Below are positions 1 to 8,433 of a stretch of 64,000 nt of DNA, one piece after another. This stretch comes from Streptomyces violaceorubidus (lineage in GTDB: Bacteria > Actinomycetota > Actinomycetes > Streptomycetales > Streptomycetaceae): contig NZ_JODM01000001.1 in assembly GCF_000717995.1 (NCBI RefSeq), positions 248,001-312,000 of the forward strand. The letters run 5' to 3'. Every line of letters starts with the position of its first letter. The stretch's first letter is position 1. The notes below the pieces were generated by a model that made no database searches, was not told where the DNA came from, and saw nothing but the letters and a program-made list of their open reading frames with translations. Position numbers and translations under genes: made by a program.

Positions 1-829
1 GCTTCTGGCCCGCCAGGTCGGCGTTCCGTACATCGTCGTCGCCCTGAACAAGGCCGACATGGTGGACGACGAGGAGATCCTGGAGCTCGTCGAGCTCGAG
101 GTGCGTGAGCTCCTCTCCGAGTACGAGTTCCCGGGCGACGAGCTTCCGGTCGTCAAGGTCTCCGCTCTGAAGGCCCTCGAGGGCGACAAGGAGTGGGGCA
201 ACTCGGTCCTCGAGCTCATGAAGGCCGTGGACGAGGCCATCCCGGAGCCCGAGCGCGACGTCGACAAGCCGTTCCTGATGCCGATCGAGGACGTCTTCAC
301 CATCACCGGTCGCGGTACGGTCGTCACCGGCCGCATCGAGCGTGGTGTCCTCAAGGTCAACGAGACCGTCGACATCATCGGCATCAAGACCGAGAAGACC
401 ACCACCACGGTCACCGGCATCGAGATGTTCCGCAAGCTCCTCGACGAGGGCCAGGCCGGTGAGAACGTCGGTCTGCTCCTCCGTGGCATCAAGCGCGAGG
501 ACGTCGAGCGCGGCCAGGTCATCATCAAGCCGGGCTCGGTCACCCCGCACACCGAGTTCGAGGCCCAGGCCTACATCCTGTCGAAGGACGAGGGTGGCCG
601 TCACACCCCCTTCTTCAACAACTACCGTCCGCAGTTCTACTTCCGTACGACGGACGTGACCGGCGTCGTGACCCTCCCCGAGGGCACCGAGATGGTCATG
701 CCGGGTGACAACACCGAGATGAAGGTGGAGCTCATCCAGCCCGTCGCCATGGAAGAGGGCCTGAAGTTCGCCATCCGCGAGGGTGGCCGGACCGTGGGCG
801 CCGGCCAGGTCACCAAGATCAACAAGTAA
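1..829 (+). CDS. tuf: Elongation factor Tu, 3' part (5' end outside window)
   Basis: The GTPase that carries aminoacyl-tRNA to the ribosomal A site in the cytosol. The reading frame is open from base 2 and lacks its N-terminal third, including the P-loop. The first visible residues contain the NKAD guanine-recognition motif (bases 47-58), followed by the end of the G domain, the domain II beta-barrel ([13 protein letters not shown]) and domain III with the [20 protein letters not shown] block, ending in the usual [14 protein letters not shown] tail. It is followed by a strong terminator, so it ends its transcription unit. Streptomyces can carry more than one tuf; the major tuf1 lies upstream of the S10 operon region, which fits this position. 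The call is certain; the paralogue is inferred. Confidence 0.98.
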   Translation, partial: LLARQVGVPYIVVALNKADMVDDEEILELVELEVRELLSEYEFPGDELPVVKVSALKALEGDKEWGNSVLELMKAVDEAIPEPERDVDKPFLMPIEDVFTITGRGTVVTGRIERGVLKVNETVDIIGIKTEKTTTTVTGIEMFRKLLDEGQAGENVGLLLRGIKREDVERGQVIIKPGSVTPHTEFEAQAYILSKDEGGRHTPFFNNYRPQFYFRTTDVTGVVTLPEGTEMVMPGDNTEMKVELIQPVAMEEGLKFAIREGGRTVGAGQVTKINK

Positions 830-876
830 GCTCCGCTTGCTTGTCGGTCAACGCGACCTGACATGGGCTGATGCCT

Positions 877-914
877 GAAAGGGCCCGTACGACTCCGGTC
901 GTACGGGCCCTTTC
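877..914 (+). terminator. Rho-independent-type hairpin after tuf
   Basis: A perfect 16-bp inverted repeat (arms 877-892 and 899-914) with a 6-nt loop (CTCCGG). The left arm begins GAAAGGGCCC and the right arm ends GGGCCCTTTC. It lies 48 bp after the tuf stop codon. The ABC permease on the other strand ends at 992, so the hairpin probably serves both directions. Confidence 0.85.
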
Positions 915-917
915 GTC

Positions 918-984
918 GTTCCCTACCGTTCCACGCCGTTCCCTACCGTTCCATGCCGTTCCCTGCCGTTCCCTGCCGGTTCCA
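918..984. repeat. Degenerate short tandem repeat between tuf and the ABC permease
   Basis: Roughly six copies of a 10-12 bp unit built around CCGTTCC(C/A) fill the space between the tuf terminator and the end of the convergent permease gene. No coding potential is seen. Confidence 0.6.
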
Positions 985-991
985 CCGGCCG

Positions 992-3484
992 TCATCCGCG
1001 CAGGCCGGCGGAGCCCACCGCCCGGCGGCGCAGGGCCAGGCCGGCCGGGACCACCGAGGCGACCACCGCGAGCACGGCGCAGGCGCCGGCCGCCGTCCCG
1101 ACGGCCGCCCACGGCACCACCGGCGCGGCGGGGACCGAGAGCAGGCGCAGCGCCGCCCCCATCCCGGCCAGGTCGAGCCCGGCGACGAGCAGCCCGAGGA
1201 GGGCCCCGGCCGCCGCCACCGTCAGCGACTCCACGGCGACGAGCCGCAGCACCTGTCCGTCGGTGGCCCCGGCGAGCCGCAGTACCGCCAGGTCGCGGAC
1301 CCGGTCGGACGTCGCCATCACCAGGGTGTTGACCACGGAGATCCCGGTGTAGAGCAGGGCGATGCCGAGGACCAGGAGAAGGCCCGCCCGCGTCGCGCCC
1401 CGGGACCCGGGCGAGGCCGCCGCGGCCCACTCGTCCCCGCTCGACACCCGGCCGCCGGTCGCCGCCACCGCCCCGCGCAGCCCGGCGGCCACCGCGTGGG
1501 CGTCGGCGCCGTCGGCGAGGGCCACGTCCACCCGGTCGACGGGGGCGCCGGCGGCGTTGGCCGCGGTGACGTAGACGCCGTTGTCACCGGTGCCGGTGCG
1601 CAGCACCGCGGCGATGCGCAGCGTCTTCGCCGTGCCGTCCCCGAGCCGGACCCGCACGCTCCGGCCGACCGTGTGCTGCTCCCACTCCTCGTTCACGACG
1701 ACCGAGTGGTCGTCCAGGTCGGTGACCCGCCCCCGTGCGACCGGGAGCCGGGCGGTCGCGGCGAGGGCGCCGGAGTCGGCGACGGCACGCGCGTCGGAGC
1801 GGATCAGGGCCACGCCGTCCTCCAGGGCGTACACCGCGCTCGACGCGCTCGGGGAGATCCGGGCCGCCCCCGGCACCGCGCGCAGGCGCTCCACGGCCGC
1901 CGCGTCGAAGCCCGACCCGGCCGGGGCCGCGACCACGAAGTCGGCGGTGGTCCGCTCCCGGGTCTCGGCGGCCCTCGCCCCGTCCAGCGTCGCGACGGCG
2001 CCCAGCAGCGAGCCCGTGAGCGCGACCGTGGCCAGCACCGGCGCCGCGACGGCCGCGGTACGGCGGACACCGGCCGCGGCGTTCTCCCGGACGAGCAGGC
2101 CGGTGGCGCCCGGCAGACGGGCCGGCAGCCAGGTCAGCAGCCGGGTCAGCGGGCGCACCACGACCGGGGCGAGCAGCGCGGCAGCGGCGATCAGCAGCAT
2201 CGGGCGCGTCACATAGGTCTTGCGGTGCAGCAGGTCGCCGGGGTCGTCCACGAGGGCGAGGCCGAGGGTCACCAGGGCGGTCAGCCCCAGGCCCAGTCCC
2301 GACAGCCACCGCCCGCGGGTCATCGCCCCGGCGTCCACCGACGCCTCCCGCAAGGCCTCGGCCGGTGCGGTGCGCCCCGCCCGCCAGGACGCCGCGACCA
2401 CGCCGCACAGAGCGGTCAGCAGGCCGGTCCAGAAGGCCAGGTGAAAGGGCCAGGTGTGGTCGCCGAGGGCGAACCAGGACGGGGCCAGGCCCTCGTCGAC
2501 CACCCGGCGCACCAGCGGCGGCGCACCGTACGCGCCGAGCACGCAGCCCGTGCCGGAGGCGAGTACGCCGACCAGCGCGGCCTCGGCGACCACCGTCCGG
2601 CGGAGCTGCCCCGGCGTGGCCCCCGCCGTGCGCAGCAGCCCGAACTCGCGGCGGCGCTGGGCGACCGCGAAGGCGAAGGTGGACGCCACGACGAACACCG
2701 ACACGAAGGCGGTGACGCCGCCGGCCGTGCCGAACAGGGCGTTCAGGGCGGTGAGCGCCTCGGCGTCCCGGTCGGGGTCGGCGTCCGCGTACCGCCGCTC
2801 GTCCCCGGTGAGCACCCGGACACCGGCGCTGCCCGGCACCGAGTCCCGTACGGCGTCCCGTACCGCCTCCCGTACGGCGGACGCCTCCGCGTCGACCGCC
2901 GACTGGACGCTGAGCGGAGCGAGTTCGGCGGCCCGCGCGTCGGTGAAGAAGACGGCATCCTCGAAACCGAGGCCGGGCACGGTCCCCACCACCCGCAGGG
3001 TGCCCCGGTCCGTGCGCACCCGCTCGCCCGGGGCGGCCCAGCCGCCGGTGACGACGACCTCGCCGGCGGTGCGGGGTGCGCGGCCCGTGTCGATCCGGTA
3101 CGGGGCGAACGCGGCCGTGGACCAGGGGTGGCCCACCAGCTCACCGGGGCCGTGCCCGCCCCGGACGCGTACCGGGAAGGACCGGTCCGCGACGACGGTG
3201 CCGAGCCGCTCCAGGCGGGCCAGGACGGCGCCGGGCACGGCCCGCGGCAGCGCCAGCCGCTGCGTACGCTCCCCGGCGGGCGTCGGCACCCGCAGGGTGT
3301 CCTGCCCCCGCACCACCACGGGCGCGGCGGCGAAGCGTTCCGGTGCCCGGTCGGGGGAGTCCAGCGAGGCGGCCAGCGCAAGCCCCGTGACGGTGAGCAG
3401 CGCGACACCCAGCGCCAACGCCACGAAGCTCCCGACGAAGGTGACCCAACGGGCGCGCAGGGTGCACAGGGTGAGGGTCAGCAC
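992..3484 (-). CDS. ABC transporter permease, FtsX/MacB type with two FtsX domains
   Basis: An 830-aa integral membrane permease of the macrolide-exporter/lipoprotein-releasing (FtsX-like) superfamily. There is an N-terminal membrane anchor (residues ~12-40), a large extracytoplasmic domain, a first three-helix FtsX block (~240-400), a second anchor after ~430, another extracytoplasmic domain and a final FtsX block (~690-830). The start is GTG, with GGAGG seven bases upstream. It probably works with the ATPase encoded just upstream (3699-4598), and a two-component system is divergent, an arrangement common for exporters of peptides or cell-envelope-active compounds. The substrate is unknown. 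The spacer to the ATPase gene is unusually repetitive. Confidence 0.9.
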   Translation of the reverse strand: MLTLTLCTLRARWVTFVGSFVALALGVALLTVTGLALAASLDSPDRAPERFAAAPVVVRGQDTLRVPTPAGERTQRLALPRAVPGAVLARLERLGTVVADRSFPVRVRGGHGPGELVGHPWSTAAFAPYRIDTGRAPRTAGEVVVTGGWAAPGERVRTDRGTLRVVGTVPGLGFEDAVFFTDARAAELAPLSVQSAVDAEASAVREAVRDAVRDSVPGSAGVRVLTGDERRYADADPDRDAEALTALNALFGTAGGVTAFVSVFVVASTFAFAVAQRRREFGLLRTAGATPGQLRRTVVAEAALVGVLASGTGCVLGAYGAPPLVRRVVDEGLAPSWFALGDHTWPFHLAFWTGLLTALCGVVAASWRAGRTAPAEALREASVDAGAMTRGRWLSGLGLGLTALVTLGLALVDDPGDLLHRKTYVTRPMLLIAAAALLAPVVVRPLTRLLTWLPARLPGATGLLVRENAAAGVRRTAAVAAPVLATVALTGSLLGAVATLDGARAAETRERTTADFVVAAPAGSGFDAAAVERLRAVPGAARISPSASSAVYALEDGVALIRSDARAVADSGALAATARLPVARGRVTDLDDHSVVVNEEWEQHTVGRSVRVRLGDGTAKTLRIAAVLRTGTGDNGVYVTAANAAGAPVDRVDVALADGADAHAVAAGLRGAVAATGGRVSSGDEWAAAASPGSRGATRAGLLLVLGIALLYTGISVVNTLVMATSDRVRDLAVLRLAGATDGQVLRLVAVESLTVAAAGALLGLLVAGLDLAGMGAALRLLSVPAAPVVPWAAVGTAAGACAVLAVVASVVPAGLALRRRAVGSAGLRG

Positions 3485-3582
3485 GGGGTGGCCTCCGGGT
3501 GGGGTGGGTGGAGCGTGGCTCGCGGGTGGGGTGGGGCGGTGGTCGGCACGGGGTGGGCTCCGGCCGGGGTGGGGGTGGGGTG

Positions 3583-3660
3583 GCCGGTGCCAATGCCGGT
3601 GCCGGTGCCGGTGTGGTGTGGGTGCCGGTGCCGGTGCCGGTGCCGGTGCCGGTGCCGGTG
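3583..3660. repeat. (GCCGGT)n hexanucleotide tract in the ABC operon spacer
   Basis: Two runs of the hexamer GCCGGT (GGTGCC in another register), interrupted once by TGTGGTGTG, lie in the 214-bp spacer between the ATPase stop and the permease start. The region does not belong to either protein. It looks like a slippage-prone simple repeat. Confidence 0.85.
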
Positions 3661-3698
3661 GGGGTGAGGGCGGGGGAGCGGGGGGTGCGGGGCGGTGG

Positions 3699-4598
3699 TC
3701 AGCACGGGGTGGGCTCCAGGTGGGTCATGCGGGCGGCGATGACATCGGCTCCGGCGCCGGTCAGTTCGTCGTGGACGCGGCCGTCGACCAGGAACAGCAC
3801 GCGGTCGGCGCGGGCGGCGGCCACCGGGTCGTGGGTGACCATGACGACCGTCTGGCCGTCGACGTCGACCATGCCGCGCAGCAGGGCCAGCACCTCGCGG
3901 CCGGTGTGCGAGTCCAACGCCCCCGTCGGCTCGTCGGCGAACAGCACCTCCGGGCGGGTGATCAACGCCCTGGCCAGTGCGACGCGTTGCTGCTGGCCGC
4001 CGGACAACTCGGTGGGCCGGTGCCGGGCGCGGTCGGCGAGACCCACCCGGCGCAGCACCTCGCGCACCCGCCCGCGGGGAGGGCGGCGTCCGGCCAGCCG
4101 CAGGGGGAGGGCGACGTTCTGCTCGGCGGTCAGGGACGGCAGCAGGTTGAACGCCTGGAAGACGAAGCCGACGCGTTCCCGGCGCAGCAGGGTCAGCCGC
4201 CGCTCGCTCAGCCCGGTCAGCTCGGTGCCGCCGAGGACGACCGACCCCGACGTGGGCCGGTCGAGACCGGCCGCGCACTGCAGGAGGGTCGACTTGCCCG
4301 AGCCGGAGGGGCCCATCACCGCGGTGAACGTACCCCGGCGGAAGCCGGCGGAGACGGCGTCGAGGGCCGTCACCGCGCTGTCGCCCACCCCGTACCGCCG
4401 GCTCACGGCGCGCAGCCGGACCGCGTCGTCGTCCGTGGGGGTGGTGTGGGTGATGTGGTCGGTGAGGTCCGTGCGGTCTGTGCGATCTGTGTGGCTGCTG
4501 CGGTCCGTGCGGCCTGTGTTGCTGCTGCGGTCGGTGCGTTCCGTGCGTTCCGTGCGGCCTTTGTGGCTCGTGCGGTCGATGTGGCCGGTGTCGTTCAT
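3699..4598 (-). CDS. ABC transporter ATP-binding protein (MacB/LolD type)
   Basis: A 299-aa ATPase that should power the adjacent FtsX-type permease. Visible motifs are Walker A GPSGSGKST, the Q-loop (FVFQAFNLLPSLTAEQN), the signature LSGGQQQRVALARAL, Walker B VLFADEPTGALDS and the switch histidine in MVTHDP. These match the MacB/LolD/YknY subfamily. The ATG at 4598 is chosen because GGGGA lies just upstream and the longer frame adds only low-complexity sequence. Residues ~8-45 are an unusual linker of (D/E)RT-type triplets encoded by a degenerate 9-bp tandem repeat before the ATPase domain proper. The gene ends in TGC-TGA inside a GTGCTGACC string that also forms the permease start. Confidence 0.93.
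   Translation of the reverse strand: MNDTGHIDRTSHKGRTERTERTDRSSNTGRTDRSSHTDRTDRTDLTDHITHTTPTDDDAVRLRAVSRRYGVGDSAVTALDAVSAGFRRGTFTAVMGPSGSGKSTLLQCAAGLDRPTSGSVVLGGTELTGLSERRLTLLRRERVGFVFQAFNLLPSLTAEQNVALPLRLAGRRPPRGRVREVLRRVGLADRARHRPTELSGGQQQRVALARALITRPEVLFADEPTGALDSHTGREVLALLRGMVDVDGQTVVMVTHDPVAAARADRVLFLVDGRVHDELTGAGADVIAARMTHLEPTPC
4452..4590. repeat. Degenerate 9-bp tandem repeat encoding the ATPase N-terminal (D/E)RT linker
   Basis: About 14 imperfect copies of GTGCGGTCN (plus strand), read on the minus strand as Asp/Glu-Arg-Thr or similar triplets. The repeat is in frame and lies before the first conserved ABC strand. Confidence 0.7.
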
Positions 4599-4773
4599 GT
4601 GTCCCCGTCCGCCGGGCGCCGGGAAGGGCGCCTGCCTGGTCACTCGCTGACCGGCACCACGAAACCGCCCGCGGCGGTCCCGGCGCAGTGCGGCAGGGGC
4701 GAGAACGGGGGTGGGGCGGGCCATACCCCCCGCACGCCCACTGGACCGATGGTGGCGCCGCACGCACGGGTCC

Positions 4774-4779
4774 TACGGT
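4774..4779 (+). promoter_or_regulatory. -10 element (TACGGT) of a probable leaderless histidine kinase transcript
   Basis: TACGGT fits TANNNT and ends 7 nt before the ATG at 4787. No Shine-Dalgarno sequence is present, the layout of leaderless Streptomyces transcripts. An inverted repeat, GGTCA-CTCGC-TGACC, at 4638-4652 in the same divergent region could be a regulator site. Confidence 0.5.
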
Positions 4780-4786
4780 GATCCGC

Positions 4787-6193
4787 ATGCACCCCGGCCC
4801 CGATCCCCGCTCCCGACTCCGTCCGCGCACCGTGTGGCAGGCCCGCTCCCGACTCCGTCCGCGCACCGTGTGGCAGGCCCGCTCCCGACTCCGTCCGCGG
4901 ACCGTGTGGCAGGCCCTGCCCGCCCGCGGCTACCTGCTCTCGGCGTGGCCCTGGCGCGCCGTCGCCTACCTGGTGAGCGGGGCGGTGGCCGGTGCCCTGG
5001 TCCTGGTGGGGCTCGTGGCCGCCCTCGTCCTCGCGGGCGTGCTCTCGGTCGTCCTGGTGGGCCTGCCGCTGCTGGTGCTCACCGCCCTGGCCGGCATCCC
5101 CGTGGCCCGCCTGGAGCGGCACCGGCTGCGCCTGGTCGACCGCGCCCCCGCACCCGCCCGCCGGGTACGGCAGCCGCCCGCGACCGGCCCCTGGCCCTGG
5201 CTGGTCACCCGGCTGCGCGAGCGGGCGACCTGGCGGGAGCTGGGCCACGCGTCGCTGTTCGCCGTGCTGCTGTGGCCGCTGGACGCCGTGGTCGTCGCGT
5301 TCGCCCTGGCGGCACCGCTCCACCTGGCCGCCACCCCGCTGGTGATGGCCTCGTACGGCGGGGGCGAGGAGGCGAAGGTCCTCAAGCAGTGGACGGTCAC
5401 CACCTGGCCGGCCGCGACCGGCGTCGCGGTGCTCGGGCTGCTGCTCCTCGCCCTCGGCGGCTACGCGCTGGGTCTGGCGGCGGGCGCGCGCGCCGAGCTG
5501 GCCCGCGTCCTCGTGGGCGCCCCGCGCGAGGGCGATCCGGAGGCCAGGGTCGTCGAACTCACCCGCTCCCGGGTGCGGTTGGTGGACGCCTTCGAGGCCG
5601 AGCGGCGCCGGATCGAACGCGACCTGCACGACGGTGCCCAGCAGCGCCTGGTCGCCCTGACCATGGCTCTCGGCCTGGCCCGTCTGGACGCCCCGCCGGG
5701 GCCGCTGGCCGACCAGCTCGCCAAGGCGCACGGCGAGGCGGGCAAGGCCCTGGAGGAGCTGCGCGAACTCATCCACGGCATCCACCCCAAGGTCCTCGCC
5801 GACTACGGCCTGCCGGCGGCCGTCGCCGACGCCGCCGACCGGTCCGCCGTCCCCGTCGACGTCGCCCTGGAGCTGCCCGGACGGCTGCCCCAGGCGGTGG
5901 AGGCCGCCGCCTACTTCGTGGTCTGCGAGGCCCTCGCCAACATCGGCCGGCACAGCGGCGCCTCCCGCGCGGAGGTGACCGGCGGCCACCGCGACGGGCG
6001 GCTCGTCCTGCGGGTCGGTGACGACGGCCGGGGCGGGGCCGACGCGGCGGCGGGCAGCGGGCTGACCGGGCTCGCCGACCGGGTATCGGTCCTGGATGGC
6101 AGACTCTCCCTGTCCAGCCCGCCGGGCGGACCGACCCTGCTGAGCGTGGAGATTCCTTGCGATCCTTGCGGCCCTCGCGATCCTTGCGCGTAG
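4787..6193 (+). CDS. Sensor histidine kinase, HisKA_3 (NarL-partner) family
   Basis: A 468-aa membrane sensor kinase. Several hydrophobic segments lie in residues ~60-115 and ~165-240, the arrangement of the Streptomyces 'Sensor' domain. The HisKA_3 dimerisation domain follows, with the phosphoacceptor His in RDLHDGAQQR (His281), the N-box (ALANIGRHSGAS) and the G-box (VGDDGRGGADAAAGSGLTGLADR). The start at 4787 is supported by the leaderless-type -10 element. Residues ~8-43 are three consecutive copies of a 12-residue unit (RSRLRPRTVWQA), encoded by a 36-bp tandem repeat. It overlaps the response regulator by 37 bp and diverges from the ABC exporter, which the pair probably controls. Confidence 0.93.
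   Translation: MHPGPDPRSRLRPRTVWQARSRLRPRTVWQARSRLRPRTVWQALPARGYLLSAWPWRAVAYLVSGAVAGALVLVGLVAALVLAGVLSVVLVGLPLLVLTALAGIPVARLERHRLRLVDRAPAPARRVRQPPATGPWPWLVTRLRERATWRELGHASLFAVLLWPLDAVVVAFALAAPLHLAATPLVMASYGGGEEAKVLKQWTVTTWPAATGVAVLGLLLLALGGYALGLAAGARAELARVLVGAPREGDPEARVVELTRSRVRLVDAFEAERRRIERDLHDGAQQRLVALTMALGLARLDAPPGPLADQLAKAHGEAGKALEELRELIHGIHPKVLADYGLPAAVADAADRSAVPVDVALELPGRLPQAVEAAAYFVVCEALANIGRHSGASRAEVTGGHRDGRLVLRVGDDGRGGADAAAGSGLTGLADRVSVLDGRLSLSSPPGGPTLLSVEIPCDPCGPRDPCA
4808..4915 (+). repeat. 36-bp tandem triplication inside the histidine kinase N-terminus
   Basis: Three nearly identical 36-bp units (4808-4843, 4844-4879, 4880-4915); the third differs by one base. Each encodes the basic 12-mer RSRLRPRTVWQA, so the reading frame is kept whatever the copy number. 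The unit precedes the first membrane segment and would be cytoplasmic. Confidence 0.95.
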
Positions 6194-6825
6194 TACTGGC
6201 CGAGGACAGCGTGCTGCTGCGGGACGGCCTGACCGGCCTGCTCACCCGCTTCGGTCACGAGGTCGTGGCAGCCGTCGGCGACGCGGACGCCCTCGTCGCG
6301 GCCGTGACGGAGCACGCCCCGGACGTCGTCGTCACGGATGTGCGCATGCCGCCCGGCTTCCAGGACGAGGGCCTGCACGCGGCCGTACGCCTGCGCGGGG
6401 AGCGGCCCACGCTGCCCGTGCTCGTCCTCAGCCAGTACGTGCAACGGGCCTACGCGGCCGAGCTGCTGGACTCCGGCGACGGCACCGGCGTGGGCTACCT
6501 GCTCAAGGACCGGGTCGGCCAGGTCGAGGAGTTCGTCGAGGCGCTGGCCGAGGTCGCCGAGGGCGGCACGGTCGTCGACCCGGAGGTGGTACGCCAGTTG
6601 CTGCGCCGCCGCCGGGACCCCCTGGAGCGGCTCAGCCCGCGCGAGCGCGAGGTGCTCGCGTTGATCGCTCAGGGCAGGTCCAACGCGGCCATCGCCCGCG
6701 AACTCGTCGTATCCGAGGCGGCCGTGGGCAAGCACATCGGCAGCATCCTCACCAAGCTCGACCTGCCCCCGGCGACCGAGACCCACCGCAGGGTGCTGGC
6801 GGTGCTGACGTATCTCCGCGCGTGA
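6157..6825 (+). CDS. LuxR/NarL-family response regulator
   Basis: A 222-aa response regulator paired with the upstream kinase. The receiver domain has the acidic pocket (LAEDS), the phosphoacceptor Asp in VVTDVRMP (Asp61), the conserved Ser/Thr (VLVLSQY) and Lys (LLKDR). The LuxR-type HTH is LSPREREVLALIAQGRSNAAIARELVVSEAAVGKHI. The TTG at 6157 is preferred because GGAG sits 5 nt upstream; in-frame TTG codons at 6166 and 6184 are alternatives. It overlaps the kinase gene by 37 bp, implying coupled translation. It probably regulates the divergent ABC exporter. Confidence 0.92.
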   Translation: MRSLRPSRSLRVVLAEDSVLLRDGLTGLLTRFGHEVVAAVGDADALVAAVTEHAPDVVVTDVRMPPGFQDEGLHAAVRLRGERPTLPVLVLSQYVQRAYAAELLDSGDGTGVGYLLKDRVGQVEEFVEALAEVAEGGTVVDPEVVRQLLRRRRDPLERLSPREREVLALIAQGRSNAAIARELVVSEAAVGKHIGSILTKLDLPPATETHRRVLAVLTYLRA

Positions 6826-6840
6826 CGCGGACGCGACCAT

Positions 6841-6886
<46 letters not shown>

Positions 6887-6890
6887 TGAC

Positions 6891-6928
6891 CGGGCCCGGG
6901 CGCTCTCCCTCACGCACGCCCGGACCCG
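6891..6928. terminator. Bidirectional hairpin between response regulator and protease genes
   Basis: A 12-bp stem with one mismatch (CGGGCCCGGGCG at 6891-6902 against CGCCCGGACCCG at 6917-6928) and a 14-nt loop. It lies between two convergent genes and is a plausible shared terminator. Confidence 0.5.
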
Positions 6929-6964
6929 TCCCCCGTTGTCCCCCTGTGGGGGGTCAGTGGGGTG

Positions 6965-8341
6965 TCACACCCGCTGCCACAGCGCCGGAACGTTCGGCGG
7001 CTCCCAGCCCGCGTATGCCTGGTGGCCCTGGAGGCAGCGGTAGGTGGTGCCGCCGTACGTCACGGTGTCGCCGGGCTGGTAGACGGTGCCGGCCGCCCAG
7101 GTGCCGCCGGGCTCGCCAGGCTCGCCGGGCTCCTCGCCGCCGTCGCCGCTGGTCGTCTTGAGCGTGAGCCCGTAGTTCTGGAGCAGCGCGTTGATCGGCT
7201 GGAAGAAGGTCTCCCCGCCGGAGCGGCAGTCCCCGGAGCCGCCCGAGGTGACGCCCTGCGCCTGGCTGCCGGAGATGTACGAGCCGCCGGAGTCGCCGGG
7301 CTCCGCGCACACCGTGGTCTTGGTGACCGGGGAGATGGTGCCTTCCTGGTAGGTGACGCTGGAGTTCAGCTGCGTGACGGTGCCGCAGTGCCAGCCGGTC
7401 GTCGAGCCCGAGCGGCACACGGACGCGCCGACCGGAGCCGCCGTGGAACCGGTCACCTGGACGTTCTGCCCACCGGCGCCGAGGACGTACGGGGTCGCCG
7501 TCCAGCTGGAGTTGGTGGCCACCCACGCCATGTCGCGGCCCGGGAAGACCGAGCCCTGGAAGGTGCCCTGGGCCACCCGGTTGGCGCCCGTCGTGGCGGC
7601 GCCGGCCCGGCCGCAGTGGCCCGCGGTGGCGAAGCCCTGCTGGGTGCCCTTGGTGACGGGGAAGCCGATCGAGCAGCGGCTGCTGTTGTTGATGTAGTAC
7701 GCCTCGCCGCCGCGCAGGTCGTAGAAGGTGCGGGGCCGCTCGGTGCGGGACTCGACGCGGGTGAGGGACCGGTCGACACCGGCCGCCGCCAGCAGCGCAC
7801 GGGCCGCGGCCGGACGTATCGCCTCGACGACGACGGTGTTGTCGCGGGTGTCGACGTACCAGATGGGCGCGTCGGCGGTGTTCAGGCCGGCCGCCGCCTC
7901 GTCCAGGCGGGCCTTGGCCGCGTCCAGGTCGGCGAGCGAGTGGCGTACGACCTTCGCCTCGGCGCCCCGCGCCTCGATCGCGGCGACGTCGCCCGCGTCG
8001 GTCGTCGCCACGGTCAGGGTGCCGGACTCGGCGCCGCGCACCCACGCGCCCGCGAAGTCGCCGCCGAGCGCGGCCCGCAGCCGGCCCGCCGTGGCGCCCG
8101 CCTCGGCCTCGTTGACGAGGCGGCGCTCCGCCTGCCCGCGGTCCAGTCCGAGGTCCCGCCGCATGGCCTTGAGGAGAGCCGGGGGCGCGGCGTCGGTGCG
8201 CAGGGTCTCGGCCGCGGTGGGGGAGGAACCGGCGGGTGCCGTCCCGGCGCTCGCGGAGCCGCTGAGCCCGGCCACGAGCAGGGCCGCGGTCGCGGCGACG
8301 GCGGCACCCACGGCTCTGTGGTGTCGGTGTCGGTGGGACAT
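6965..8341 (-). CDS. sprC: Streptogrisin C-like secreted serine protease with chitin-binding domain
   Basis: A 458-aa preproprotein of the S1/alpha-lytic protease family. The ATG at 8341 has GAGGAGA upstream. Order: signal peptide (RHRHHRAVGAAVAATAALL, cleaved near SASA), alpha-lytic prodomain (~40-200), and mature chymotrypsin-like protease with His242 (ATAGHCG), Asp270 (RDMAWV) and Ser351 (GDSGGS) plus paired cysteines. A Gly/Glu/Pro linker leads to a C-terminal CBM5/12-type chitin-binding module (WAAGTVYQPGDTVTYGGTTY through WEPPN). Length, domain order and many blocks match streptogrisin C of S. griseus as I remember it. It is exported and self-processed. The LysR gene lies upstream on the same strand with a 92-bp gap. 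Confidence 0.93.
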   Translation of the reverse strand: MSHRHRHHRAVGAAVAATAALLVAGLSGSASAGTAPAGSSPTAAETLRTDAAPPALLKAMRRDLGLDRGQAERRLVNEAEAGATAGRLRAALGGDFAGAWVRGAESGTLTVATTDAGDVAAIEARGAEAKVVRHSLADLDAAKARLDEAAAGLNTADAPIWYVDTRDNTVVVEAIRPAAARALLAAAGVDRSLTRVESRTERPRTFYDLRGGEAYYINNSSRCSIGFPVTKGTQQGFATAGHCGRAGAATTGANRVAQGTFQGSVFPGRDMAWVATNSSWTATPYVLGAGGQNVQVTGSTAAPVGASVCRSGSTTGWHCGTVTQLNSSVTYQEGTISPVTKTTVCAEPGDSGGSYISGSQAQGVTSGGSGDCRSGGETFFQPINALLQNYGLTLKTTSGDGGEEPGEPGEPGGTWAAGTVYQPGDTVTYGGTTYRCLQGHQAYAGWEPPNVPALWQRV

Positions 8342-8433
8342 GGGGGATCTCCTCGGTCTCGGTGGGGAGGTGCCGAAACCGTAGGGAGGGCCGACCGGCC
8401 GCCATAAGACGTCAGTCGTCCCTCTCCCCGGTG

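Noticed and set aside
953..3667. A 904-codon plus-strand open frame opposite the FtsX permease
   Set aside because: Composition (Gly/Arg/Pro-rich, no domains) is that of a GC shadow; the minus-strand permease has clear membrane helices, RBS and partner gene.
6954..8405. Alternative frame over the protease gene
   Set aside because: The neighbouring frame gives a complete streptogrisin C with signal peptide, catalytic triad and chitin-binding domain.
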